From the NCBI GenBank assembly GCA_946902985.2, contig OX336392.1, forward strand, positions 22,767,482-22,831,481: 64,000 bases of DNA, in the 5' to 3' direction. The DNA is from Meconema thalassinum. Lineage: Eukaryota > Arthropoda > Insecta > Orthoptera > Tettigoniidae. A model generated the notes under the pieces. The model was not told the origin of the DNA and ran no database searches. It worked only from the letters and a program-made list of their open reading frames with translations. The translations under genes were made by a program, and so were the position numbers. Positions 22,732 through 33,743 of this stretch are shown here, piece after piece (positions within the stretch are counted from its first letter, which is position 1; the number at the start of each line of letters is the position of its first letter).

Positions 22732-23479
22732 AATTATCAATACCACGGTTAATGAAATAATATTTCCCTTAATTTGTACGCTGTGGTCGGACCTTGATCT
22801 GACTTGCTCAGGTAGGTGGGATTTCCCAGACGTTTGCTTGGCTGATTAGTATAAGTGTTTAAATAGCATATAGTCTGGATTTCGTCCTTCTGTCTTCCAG
22901 AGATTCCCACCCTAGTTTCTCTATCATTTGAGTTACACTACTTCTAGGATTGAGCACAAACCATTGTGCTGACTCCAGCTCATTGATGAGCCCTACCTGA
23001 TATGGGCCCCAAACTCAAGATTGGCCTCTCCAGGGTCAAATATCCTAATTCTTTTGCGGTAGAGCTGCTGCCTTTTAATGCCCTCATGTGATTTGTACGC
23101 TGACCCACCCTGTATAAATAAGACAGCTGATGTTGTGCACACCCGGTCCTGGCGCCGCCAAGAGGCTGTCCGAACTCATTTGCATGGCTTAATCCCAAGT
23201 AAGCAGTGGAGACGAGAGACTCAATACGGCAATTTAACGCCACATTACACCATATAATTTAGTTCACTTCTGCGCCTCTCAGATTCCAGCCCAGTGGAAT
23301 AAAGAGACGGTCGCACCCTCTATCAGCCTGTAATCAAAATGAGAGGTACGCTGCCAGTCAGACACAGATCACACCAAGCTATTATTCCACTGGAAACTTG
23401 TATGATTAAGATATCAAATACATCTTAGAGGTGCGTCCCTCCTTCCCTCAAGAGGATCCATGAGGGTGTTTAAATATAT
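22732..23479. other. Spacer with a small inverted repeat
   Basis: CCAGTGGAATA near 23301 and TATTCCACTGG near 23383 form a small inverted repeat that may bound an 85-100 bp hairpin element. No gene is visible. Confidence 0.35.
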
Positions 23480-24058
23480 TAGTACATTATGCAACGAGCA
23501 ATAATTAGGACACGAGTATGTTTATAATTTCCATACGAGTGTCTTAATTACCATTATAGGCGAGTTGCATACGACTGTTTATGTTCGACCCTGACTATTA
23601 TGTGTCAGAAAACTGTATCATAATGATGGTCATTATAACACTATTTTTCATTATGAAACAGTTTCTCCCACCAATCACAGCTCAAGAAACAGTTGTTTGA
23701 CCAATTAGATAAGGTTAGCATAGCACATGCGAGGAGTTCCAAGGCCTTCTAAACTGCGTTGCCTAGTATCATAGTGGGGTAATAGAGGAGGCCATGGTCA
23801 AATACAAGGCATTCTCTGCGTCTCATGCGCTCTGTTCAGTATATAAAACTGACGAAATCTCGACAGATATTTATGAATATTTATCTTCCAACATAAAATA
23901 GTTATAATAATTATAGTCGAACATAAACAGTCGTATGCAACTCGCCTATAATGGTAATTATGACACTCGTATGGAAATTATAAACTCGCATACGCTCGTT
24001 TTATAAACATACTCGTGTTTTAATTATAGCCATTATAGGCTCGTTGCATAATTTACTA
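23480..24058. mobile_element. MITE M1, complete copy with long terminal inverted repeats
   Basis: The left end TTAGTACATTATGCAACGAG and the right end on the other strand ATAGTAAATTATGCAACGAG continue inward as TIRs of roughly 100 bp or more, including TTTCCATACGAGTGTC, CATTATAGGCGAGTTGCATA and CGACTGTTTATGTTCGA. The interior has ATCATAATGATGGTCATTAT, itself palindromic. No coding capacity. The superfamily is not clear and the target duplication could not be fixed. Confidence 0.75.
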
Positions 24059-24542
24059 TTATATTTTAGATAATTATATCTTTATTATATGTTAAACATA
24101 CATATTCATAAATATCTGTCGAGATTCTGTCGGTTAAATTCTTCTTCTTGGGAATTGTGTGGGCTCAGCATTTGCTCTCTACCCAATAACGAATCCCAAA
24201 GCTTTGAAACATTGTTTATCCTGAAGTAGCACCAATAGATAATGCACAGGTAACTGTGTTATAATGAAAAGTAGTATTTTAATGACTCCCATTATGATAC
24301 AGTTTTCTGACATATAATACAGTATTTGCATATCGATATCGTCGAACAAAAAAGTATTTAATTGATAAGATAAATTGCCTACTGCAGCTAGTGTCTAGAA
24401 TCTTGAAGCTTGTTTTCTTCAGTCTTGGCAAAACCCTCCACCTCTTAAGTAAGTTTGTCAAGAACGTGCCCGATTTCAAAGACTAAGATTCGCCACTGAT
24501 TACTCTTCTTGTTCCTTTGTGTTATGGCTCTGACCTCGACCC

Positions 24543-24631
24543 CAGCGACCGACACAATAAATATATAATAAGTAAATAAATAAATATGTAAATAAATGAA
24601 TAAATAAATAATAAATGAATAAATGAATAAA
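24543..24631 (+). repeat. (TAAA)n-rich microsatellite
   Basis: Imperfect run of ATAAATAAATAAATG-type units that abuts the truncated 5' end of the LINE at 24633. Confidence 0.85.
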
Positions 24632-24632
24632 T

Positions 24633-25976
24633 TCAGAACCTCAAGACAATCTTAAGGAACAAGAATTGCGGCGGACATCGATGGGTAGTCACACTAGTGG
24701 ATTTCCAGAAGGCGTATGATTCAATAGACAGACAGACCCTCTTCTCCACTCTATGGGAATTAGGACTGGATGCGAAGACCACCAGACTAATCCAGGCTAC
24801 ACTGAAGACCACGACCTCCAATGTCAAATTCAGAGGTGAGCTCTCAGACAGCTTCTCTCTCCAAACGGGAGTTAGACAAGGTGATGGCATTTCTTGTATC
24901 CTCTTCAATTGTGTACTTGAGAAGATTATCAGGGAATGGACTACCACGTTACCATCAGGAACAGGACTGCAAATTGGGTACAAGAAGGACAATCTCATTG
25001 TACCTTGCCTGACCTTTGCCGACGACCTTACCTTGTTAGCGAACAACATAGAAGAAGCCACTCACCAACTACAGAGCCTCTATAACATAGTAGATAAAAC
25101 TGGTTTGAAGGTCAATATACAAAAAACAGTGTTCATGACAAATACAAAGGGAGCCCCACATCTACTATTCTTGTGAAAGACACCGCAATTCAAAAAGTTC
25201 CTGCAGCGAAGTACCTAGGGGAGTGGATTCCAGCAAACGAGAGTGAGACCTTAGCAATAGACACTAGATGCACGAAACTGGAAAGGGTCTACCACTCCTG
25301 TAAGAGCATCTACACATCCAAGTGCCTCTCTAAGAACCTTTAACTTCTTCATTACAACTCAGTAGTAAGACCTTCCGTTCTATATGCCTCCGAGTGTCTC
25401 CTGATGAACCGGAAAGGCCCACTGAAGAAACTAGAGCTCAAGGAACGGAAAATACTTAGAAGGATTTTAGGACCAATAAGGGAAGAGGGTGGTACTTACA
25501 GGATCGGGCACAACAATGAGCTCTATGATCTTTAAGAAGATATCGTCACATCCATGAGGAAGAGACGATTAGCTTTCTACGGACATCTGACACGCATGGG
25601 TCCAGATAGACTTCCCAGCCAGATCTTCACCACGACAGGAAGAGGGAAAGCGTCCAAAAACAAATGGATCACCACAGTGAAGTCAGACCTAGAGCAGCTT
25701 GAAATTTCATCAAAAAACATGCAGGATCGATCACAATTCCGACAGATGATTCAACATGGTGTCTTTCCAGTGTCTCTCACCAGCAGGAAGAGTACAGGGA
25801 CTACCAGACCGAAGCGGACACAGGAAAGAAAGCAGACACACAGCCAGAAGATGAAAGCTGCCTGGCCTAAGAAGAAACATAAATTCCTTACAAGAAGTCA
25901 AAACGAGCCCCGTGGTCCTCAGTAGGCCCAAACGAAAAGGAGAAGAAGAAATAAATAAATAAATAAATAAATAAAT
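24633..25976 (+). pseudogene. RTE-like LINE, 5'-truncated reverse transcriptase (LINE-2 copy)
   Basis: The copy begins inside the reverse transcriptase at QNLKTILRNKNCGGHRWVVT, then LVDFQKAYDSIDRQT, GVRQGDGISCILFN and the catalytic LTFADDLTLLA. A frameshift near 25165 is followed by AKYLGEWIPANESE and stops near 25340 and 25532. The tail resumes at 25554 with MRKRRLAFYGHLTRMGPDRL and ends in the basic AWPKKKHK stretch near 25885. A (AAATA)n tail lies at about 25950-25976. It is close to the LINEs at 16340 and 61690. The endonuclease is missing. Confidence 0.85.
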
Positions 25977-25979
25977 GAA

Positions 25980-26430
25980 TGTAAAATTGCGCCATTATAA
26001 CACAGTTGTCTTGCCTGAAGCCTTGTACGCGGCAGAAACCAGTCATTAGAGGAATGACGAGAATTCATGATATTGGGAAACAGGAACGAAAAATTCTTAG
26101 GAAAATCCATGGCGCTGTTTTCCGTGATGGAATTTGGGTCAGGAGACCAACAAAGGAACTTTATGAAAATACAGACACCATTATAGATTAATTTAGGAAG
26201 TGACGTCTGCAGTTCTATGGACACATATATAGGATGGATGAGAACAGACTCGCTAAGAAGATTTTCAATATGGTGAATGCAAGTAAACTAAAGACCAGTT
26301 GGATTAAAGAAGTACATGAAGACATGGAATTACTTAAAATCTCTGAAGACGACATTAAGGACAGAGAACAGTTTAGAAATAAAAACAGAAACACGAAAAT
26401 TGTACAAGTTTCAAGGAAGGACAATTAAGG
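25980..26430 (+). pseudogene. Second LINE tail fragment (LINE-3 copy)
   Basis: It starts with KLRHYNTVVLPEALYAAE, then after frame slips QERKILRKIHGAVFRDG, RRPTKELYENTDTIID, RLQFYGHIYRMDENRLAKKI and SWIKEVHEDMELLKISEDD. This is the C-terminal tail of a LINE related to, but distinct from, the copy just upstream. Two LINE tails lie head to tail, separated only by the (AAATA)n tail of the first. Several stops make it dead. Confidence 0.75.
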
Positions 26431-26546
26431 GACAAGTAGTTCCTTGAAGAACTATACAGCCTATTTTCATATTTCCTACTCATGTTAATTGCCTCTATCA
26501 AAATACAAAATTTCAGTTTAATTGTTGTGATAAATTCGTAGATATT

Positions 26547-28424
26547 TATTTATTTATTTATTTATTTAAACCAAATCTACTTGTTAATTGTCACTTTAAC
26601 TCAGAGAGTCATATCGTGACATACAGACAATAAACACATAGATAACATAAATTTACAGTATGGCGTTAGATAATTAAACCAAATGTCCATTCGGCATTTC
26701 ATAGCTTCCTTGTTATTTCAAAACTTAATAATGCTTTGCAGTAGTTATCTTCATTCACAATATCACTGGGCAACTTTTCTGATGGAAACTGCACAAAGTT
26801 CTTTCTTAATCATAAATGTGGACACAGTGTTCTTCATTTTTTGACAGTTCTCCATGGGAGACATCTCACAGAAAGAATTACTTTTATTTCCCTATCGAGC
26901 CCTTACTGACTGTAAGAGTCTGATAAGTTTTGTGGTAAGGAAAAAAACCCCATCAAACTCACAGGAAAAATCTACAGACAGCAATATGTGGCTGTACGGT
27001 AGTAATCGTATAGGCTACCTAGTTAATACAGAGAGGCTCCCTAGGCTTTAACAAGATTTATAGCTTAGGAAGCCATCTCCTGTACTTGAATGCTTAATTT
27101 ACATGCATCTTTGTTCTGAATCTCATCCGACGCTTTCTTATTCCACATTGCCCTGATGGTATTAAAATATTTTGCTAATTGACCTGCTTTCCCCCATTAC
27201 CTTTTTAGTAATTTAATTAAAGTGTGATACTCATTTTCATTTTCTATTCTGTTTAGATCTGCTTTGTCTACAAACTTTGCTCTTATCATTTTAATTTCCT
27301 TGCATTCCCTGATCAGGTGCGCCGCACCCATAACCTTCCCACAAAACAGGCAAATGTCCTCTTTTCCTACTTCTCTCAACGCTTTGTTCTTATACACTCC
27401 CATTAACCACCAAATTATCCCTCTCATTTCTCTTTTCATTAGGCATTGAGGCTTTATGCTCATAAAGTTCCTTATATCGCAGAACTCCGTTAAGGTTCTC
27501 CTACTGGTGCACTCTTCTCTTAGCACCTGCAACTCTACGTCATTAGCCCTTCTGCACACTTTTTTACACACCCTACCTTCCTCTCTTTGTAAGTCCCTAT
27601 CCCATAGATAACCCATTCCTAATCTTTCCAGTACACTTCTTACCCCGTCCACCCAGTAGCCCTCTTGCTGATGCTTCATTTGGTGCAGGTAGGCTACCTT
27701 AAGCATTTCCCCCCCTCCACCTGCTTTTAAACGAATCCAAGACTTTATGACCCTTTTTATGATATGTTGTCTAATGCTTACATCCTCACACAACATTCTC
27801 GCTCCACAATTCGCCGTGCAACTAGGTAGCCCCAAAATTATCTTGGCAAACCTACTTACAATACTGTCCAGGGTTTTCGTTCCTTCCTCTAAACCCCATA
27901 CTTCCACTCCATAGAGTGCTCTTGAAACGATGAGTGCGTTGAACACATTCTTATACACTTTGTAGTCAAGATTCGGTAACCTACGCTCTAACACTTTAAC
28001 ATTCGCCAATGCCGCTAGCCCTTTCGATTTTGCCCTTTTAATTTGTTCGGTCCATTTACCATTACTCGCCATTATCGTCCCTAGATACACAAGTTTTTTC
28101 ACCGTCTCTAACTGAGACCCATACATGACCCACTTTTCATTCTTAGCCAGTTTAACTCCCTTTTTGCAGACCATAACTTTGGTCTTACTCGGGTTAATTT
28201 TTAAGTTCCAGTCCTCACAGTATCTCACAATCTCGTCAATACTATATTGCATATTATAGGGTGTTAGAGCAAGCGGAAGGATGTCATCAGCGAAAGCTAG
28301 GCCCGGTATATCATAATTGTCCAAGCAAGGGTTGGACCGTTGCTCAAAGCCCTTTGACTCGAAAATATCGTTGATAAATAGCAAAAAAAGCACCGGGGAT
28401 AATTTGCATCCCTGTTTTAGTCCT
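26547..28424 (-). mobile_element. 5'-truncated LINE with 65-bp target duplication (LINE-4 copy)
   Basis: Inserted in family B repeat B2. The 3' end is an (AAAT)n tail (plus-strand TATTTATTTATTTATTTATT at 26545-26572). The 5' end is truncated inside the reverse transcriptase. The flanks 26482-26546 and 28425-28489 are both 65 bp, align without gaps and differ at 7 positions by my count, which is what an old target-site duplication would look like. Confidence 0.75.
27197..28424 (-). CDS. LINE reverse transcriptase C-terminal half with CCHC finger (open, truncated)
   Basis: The frame is open from the 5' junction to a stop at 27197, about 410 residues. It starts with the GLKQGCKLSPVLFLLFINDI block, then GLAFADDILPLAL (catalytic Asp pair intact), then WNLKINPSKTKVMV, KLVYLGTIMASNGKW and ALYGVEVWGLEEGT. 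Near the C-terminus CLFCGKVMGAAHLIREC is a C-x2-C-x8-H-x4-C knuckle typical of R1/I/Jockey-group LINEs. The nominal Met-Leu-Val-Glu-Ala start at 28447 is encoded by target DNA, not by the element. Endonuclease and the front of the RT are missing, so no functional product is expected despite the open frame. The clade is uncertain. Confidence 0.8.
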
Positions 28425-28768
28425 ATGTTATTTGCCTCTACCAACATACAAAATTTCAGTTTGATTGTTGCAATAGATTCGTAGATATTGAGAACCGTCT
28501 AAATATTTCAGATGGTCGCCAGGTTGGACTTTTATTTATGTACTATTACATGAAGATTATTGTGTACGTGTGGTATTCAGACTTCAATCGCATGATTAGG
28601 ACACAAGAAGTAAAAACGAGATTTTGAAATTTCGCACAGCTGCCATCTTGCGGTTACATTATTTAAATGACTCATGGTGGTTCCGTGTTGATATGCTAGA
28701 ATAGTTCTTAATAAGAATTGTACACCCGCCTGAATCAATACTATAAAGAAAATTAATTATTTAACTTT

Positions 28769-28830
28769 GTTTTTAGTAGTCTAGATGTTTCGAGGATTAA
28801 TTACATTTTATCCCCTTCATCAGCTAAAAC
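28769..28830 (-). ncRNA. Degenerate hammerhead-like motif, antisense twin
   Basis: The minus strand repeats GTTTTAG, CTGATGA, the same stem II and GAAAC, but stem III is replaced by ACATCTAGACTA before CTAAAAAC, so the GU that would pair with AC is lost. It is probably inactive. Confidence 0.4.
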
Positions 28831-28911
28831 ACATATTAAAAGAACAAAATATAACGAAGCACAGTTATAACGTATCTAATTACTGTGCTACGCTTTGTTC
28901 TTTCAATATGT

Positions 28912-28968
28912 GTTTTAGCTGATGAAGGGGATAAAATGTAATTAATCCTCGAAACATGTACTAAAAAC
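28912..28968 (+). ncRNA. Hammerhead ribozyme-like motif, type I layout
   Basis: In order: GTTTTAG (stem I strand), CTGATGA (28919-28925), stem II 28926-28950 with GGGGAT pairing ATCCTC, GAAAC (28951-28955), loop AT, GTA (28958-28960), and CTAAAAAC (other stem I strand, one bulged A). Stem III would be two base pairs (AC with GU), with predicted cleavage after A28960. Short stem III type I hammerheads are known from Penelope-like elements. One deviation: an extra A between CTGATGA and stem II, so activity is uncertain. Confidence 0.5.
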
Positions 28969-29815
28969 AAAGTTAAATAATTATTTATCTTTATAGTATT
29001 GATTCAGGTGGGTGTACAATTCTTATTAAGATCTATCTTGTGGTTATGAAAACAATTGAAATAAATTAGATGCCAGTGGATTAACATATTTATAAGCATT
29101 TAACGTGCCAAGTTCCAATGCACTCGAATGGTTAAATCGCGAGAAACGTCCATTTGAATATTTATACTTCGCGTCACCGCCATGTTGGATTTGTGCTCAC
29201 CAGGTTACTGAAAGTCATATAGGTGAACTTATGTTCATAGCCTCTATGAACATTAAAAAAATCAGTTTGATGGCTGCAAAAGTTTCGTAGATATTGAGGA
29301 CCCTGAAAATATTTCGGATGCTCGCCATTTTGGATTGTTATATGTATAGGCCATCGAGTTATGTACCGGTACCATTAAAGGAAAATTATTGCGTAGCTTC
29401 ATTATTTAAACTTCACTTCGATCGCATGATTACGACACAAGAAATAAAAACTTAATTTTTAAATTCCGCACAGCCGCCATCTTGAAGTTATGTAAACAAT
29501 TGAACTAAATTAGATGCCAGTGCATTACAATATGTATAATCATTTACTGTACCACATTTCACAGCGCTCAGATGGTTAAATCACGAGAAAAGTCTATTAA
29601 AATATTTCAACTTCGCTTGGCCGCCATGTTCGTTTTGCACTTTTAGTTACATAGATAAACTCGTAGCAGTTCCCTTTGTCACGCACAAAATTTCAGGGTG
29701 ATATCATAAATAGTTTCGGAGATAATGAATGCCAGTGAAATATTTCGCATAGCCGCCAATTTGAGGTTATGTAAACAATTGAACTAAATTAGACGCCAGT
29801 GCATTTCACTGAGTA

Positions 29816-30436
29816 TGCCATTTGACTGAAGAACGCTGGAAACATGTATCATTTGTAAAAATAGTGAATGACAAATATTGTGTTGTAAAGTGGATATGTT
29901 TGCAATATAATATAAGAAGAGAGGAAAAAGGAAGTGAAGCTGTGATTGGCTCAAGTTCAAACATAAATAAATAAATAAATAAGTAAATAAATAAATGTGC
30001 AGTTGCCAAAGGTGTTCTCATTGTTCGTTTCAACTTCCTTGGTACTCAAACCCCAGTCTTCTGGGTTAAGGAATTGTACAGAGCTCCCAGTACGATTGTC
30101 GAACACGTGCGTGGTGTTTATATATCCTAGATTAAAGAGGATGAAGTTTAACCTACATCCGTTATTCAGTAATCTACTACTCCTTGCATATTACATGTTG
30201 TTGTTGCAGGGTTGGTAATGAAACAGCCCCTGGCTGAAGGTGCGCGCCGCGCGATGATCCACTTCCCTAGGGACAATTTGCGTGATCCAATATGCTTAAA
30301 GTTCCCTTACTCTCAGGTAAACTTGGTGTTGTTACCAACTTGTCAACACGTAATGTATCACATTCACCTGCAAATTCCAAGAGATGCGGGTGGTGTTGGT
30401 GGTGTCGATACTGTGCCTCGCTCTTACTCCAACACA

Positions 30437-30482
<46 letters not shown>

Positions 30483-30654
30483 GCGCTAAATACAAGTTGT
30501 ACTTCCACAGCACTAATTGGCAACTCACACGGAACTATGTCCCGTAGCTTATTAGCTTTTGCTAATGATCGACACTTAGGACGCTGTAGACTCTCTGCTT
30601 CAAGGAACCCGCTGTTTGACCCAGCGTATCTCAGCGTTTCAACAAGTAGTTCCG
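29816..30654. other. Spacer with microsatellites
   Basis: An (AAAT)n run lies at about 29962-29995 and a (CT)n(CA)n compound microsatellite at 30439-30481. Long open frames over these are repeat artefacts. No gene is visible. Confidence 0.5.
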
Positions 30655-30862
30655 TCAAGAACTAAGTAGCCTATTTTCATATACCCTATTTACAGTATAT
30701 TAATTGCCTCTATCAACATACACAGTTTCAGTTTGATTGCTGTAATAGATTCGTAGATATTGAGAACCGTCTAAATATTTTGGATGATCACCATGTTGGA
30801 ATTTTATACATAGGCCTCAGAGTTATGTATGGTACATGAAGATTATTGTGTAGGTGTTTTAT
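30655..30862 (-). repeat. Family B fragment B3
   Basis: Antisense 3' end of family B: AGTAGTTCCGTCAAGAACTA, AGCCTATTTTCATATACCC, GATTCGTAGATATTGAGAAC, then it breaks off and joins family A in the opposite sense at about 30863. Confidence 0.7.
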
Positions 30863-32111
30863 TTTGTGTGAGTGAATATCTCTATCTGAATCTCTCAATT
30901 CCGTATTTAAAAATTATGTCAGAGCTACCAACTGCTGCAAAATCGCAATTGAAATTTCAGCTCCATGAGGTATATCTTGGAAGGTATGTTTGTGAGCTAT
31001 ACCAAAATTGGAACACATATGGATAATAATATTTCAGTTTAATTTCTAGGAGGTCATACATGACAGTGTTGCCAAATTGATTCTAAGCCAGCTGATAAGT
31101 CCAATTTTTAAATGCATATAACTTCTACACTAACAATTGGATTACAACAAAATTTCGTGTGTACTATGTGTAGATAGACAGATGTGACTGAGTGCAATCT
31201 TAAGAGCCACCAGGGCTGCCAGCTGTTAATAAATGCACTCTGTATCGTTTTTATACAAATACCAATATATCAAGAAGTATGCAAGCCGACAGCTTTTAAC
31301 TATGCATACGTATAGTACCTGACATTCTAGATTAATTTGGAGTAACTAATGGACCTCAGTTCTACCAACATGATTCTAAGCCTGCTGATAGGACCAATTG
31401 TAAATACATGTAACTTATATACTATCAATTGGATTACAACCAAATTTCGTATGTGCTATGTGTACTATAACCGACATGACAATGCGTATTTTTAAGAGCA
31501 ACCAGGGCTGCCAACTGTTAATAAATGCTGTCTCTATTTTTTTACCTTTATGTCAATATACCAGAAAGTATTCAAGCCAACAGCTCTAAACTTTTCACAC
31601 GCATAGTACCTGGCATTCTAGATTAATTTGGAGTAATTAATATAAGTCAGTGCTGTCAACATGATTCTAAGCCTGATGATTGGTCCAATATAAAAATGCA
31701 TGTAACTTGTATACAAATAAATGGATTTCATCCAAAATTGGCACAGCAATAGATCATAGTTCAGATTATTTCTGACCAACACATGCATGACATTGTTACC
31801 AACATGATTTTACGCGCTGATAGGTCCAATGTCCAACCACATGCAACGTCCATGCTATCCATTGGACTTCCACCAAATTTTGTATTCTTTACCTTAGGAG
31901 ATAGAACTAAGAATATATTCAGTCACCAGGGCTGCCAACTGTAGTGCTCTATTAGGCTACATTATGCCAGTTATATTTTGAACTAATTAGAAATTTCGAT
32001 ATTACCAACTCAATTTTGTCATTATTTTAATTTGGTCCATATAGATTAATCATTGAAATGAATCTAACATTTCGAGAAAAGTAGGCTCTTTAGTTCGTCG
32101 CGGAACTTCTT
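30863..32111 (+). repeat. Family A repeat A3, 5'-truncated
   Basis: It begins in the middle of the family A 5' region (no AGCCTAC start, no GTCT run) and continues through blocks such as TGCCAACTGTTAATAAATGC and AGCCTGCTGATAGGACCAAT to the 3' end AGTTCGTCGCGGAACTTCTT. It faces A4 across a 112-bp spacer. Confidence 0.75.
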
Positions 32112-32223
32112 TTTGTAATTTATTTTGTATCCACTATAAATAAATATACAAGAAAACGGCAACATAATAAGAATACTAAGCTCAGACAGCCACAAAACTC
32201 ACCACATTGCAACAATATTTTAA

Positions 32224-33634
32224 AACAAGAAGTTCCGTGACGGACTAAAAAGCCTACGTTTCTTAAAATTTAAGATTCATGCCAATGATTAATCTATATG
32301 GATCTATCTAGAATAATGACGAAATTAAGTTGGTGATATCGAAATTTCTAATTAGTTAGAAATACTGTATACATGGCATAATGTAGCCTAATAGAGTACT
32401 ACAGTTGGCAGGCCTGGTGGCTGAATATACTCTTAGTTCCATCTCTTAAGGTACAGAATACAATATGTGGTTAAGTCCAATGGATAGCATGGACGTTACA
32501 TGCAGTTAAACATTGGATCTAACAGCGCGCGCAAAATCATATTGGCAACAATGTCATGCATGTATTGGTCAGAAATAATCTGAAATAATATGATCTATTG
32601 TTGTGCCAATTTTAAATGAAATCCATTAGTTAGTATAGACGTTACATGCATTTAAAATTGGACCTATCAGCAGGCTTAGAATCATGTTGGCACCACTGAC
32701 GTATATTAGTTACTTCATATTCATCTAGAATGCCAGGTACTATATGTGTGCAAAGTTTAGAGCTATTGGCTTGCATACTTTCTGATATATTGATATTAAG
32801 GTATCAAAAATAGAGACAGCCATTATTAACAGTTGGCTGCCCTGGTTGCTCTTAAGAATATGCATAGTCATATCTGTTATGGTATACATAGTACATACGA
32901 AAGTTGGTTGAACTTAAATTGATAGTAAAGAAGTTACATGTATTTAAAAATTGGTCCTATCTGCAGGCTAAGAATCATGTTGGTAGCACTGACGTATATA
33001 CGTTACACCAAATTAATATAGAATGTAAGGTTCTATACGTGTGCATAGCTTAAAACTGTCGGCTTGCATACTTTCTGATAGATTGGTATTTTGATAACAG
33101 AAATTGAGAGCAATTATTAACAGATGGCAGCCCTGGTGGCTCTTAAGAATACGCTCAGTCATATCTGTTTATGTTCACATAGCACATACGAAATTTGTTT
33201 GAATTCCAATTGATAGTGTAGAAGTTATATGCATTTAAAACTTGGACCTAACAGGAGGATTATAATCATTTTGGCAACACTGCCATGTATGGCCTCCTGG
33301 AAACTAAACTGCAATATTATTATCTGTACGTTTGCCAATTTTGGAATAGCTTCTATTCATATCTTCCCAGATATTCAACATGGAGCTCAAATTTGAATTG
33401 CGATTTTTTTAGCAGTTGGTAGCACTGACATCATTTTCAAATATGGCCGTGAGATATTCAGTTCTTTACTCCTACCAAAGTTTGTTTCGATTTCTGCAGC
33501 CGTTTAGGAGTTGATAGGGGGAGACTCACACACAGCCAGACAGACAGACAGACAGAGGGACAGACAGACACACATTTGCCCGACCTCATAAGTCTACTTT
33601 TTCCCCATTTTTGCAAAATGTGAAAAGTAGGCTA
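32224..33634 (-). repeat. Family A repeat A4, complete, antisense
   Basis: The reverse complement starts AGCCTACTTTTCACATTTTG and has the GTCT microsatellite (plus-strand CAGACAGACAGACAG at about 33536-33570). It ends AGTCCGTCACGGAACTTCTT plus GTT. With A3 it forms a tail-to-tail inverted pair with arms of about 1.25 kb. Confidence 0.8.
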
Positions 33635-33661
33635 AATAATCCACACACCCCAAACCCCCCG

Positions 33662-33735
33662 GAGTGTTATTGGCCCGCAAGGTCTCCCAACTATTTACAA
33701 TGTGGCCCTTAGTTAAAAAAGGTTGCGAACCCCTG
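33662..33735 (-). mobile_element. Orphan hAT terminus
   Basis: The reverse complement begins CAGGGGTTCGCAACCTTTTT, then AGGGCCACATTG and GCGGGCC. This is the same type of terminus as the hAT at 5483 (CAGGGGTACACAACCCATGG, then GGCCAC and GGCCCGCGGG). No partner end or target duplication was found in the window. Confidence 0.55.
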
Positions 33736-33743
33736 CCTTAGAT

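Larger units (their letters stand above)
28657..29031. mobile_element. Hairpin insert carrying hammerhead-like cores
   Basis: The segment is a near-palindrome of about 145-bp arms: CTTAATAAGAATTGTACACC at 28708 is matched by GGTGTACAATTCTTATTAAG ending at 29030, and the inner parts also pair (CTGATGAAGGGGATAAAATG on both strands). The loop is about 28850-28895. It is inserted in family B repeat B2: flanks CCATCTTGCGGTTA (28643-28656) and CTATCTTGTGGTTA (29033-29046) look like a 14-bp target duplication. Hammerhead motifs and such size suggest a terminal repeat of a Penelope-like retroelement, but no Penelope protein is present. Confidence 0.6.
26431..29815 (-). repeat. Family B repeat B2, interrupted twice
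   Basis: Antisense family B sequence begins at AGTAGTTCCTTGAAGAACTA (3' end of the family) and continues at 26431-26546, 28425-28656 and 29032-29815. It is broken by the LINE at 26547-28424 and by the hairpin insert at 28657-29031. Recurrent blocks include GATTCGTAGATATTGAGAAC, CGCCATGTTGGATT and TTGTAAACAATTGAACTAAA-like sequence. Confidence 0.75.

Noticed and set aside
30211..30665. Overlapping frames on both strands around the (CT)n(CA)n run
   Set aside because: Low-complexity artefact; no domains or conserved codons.
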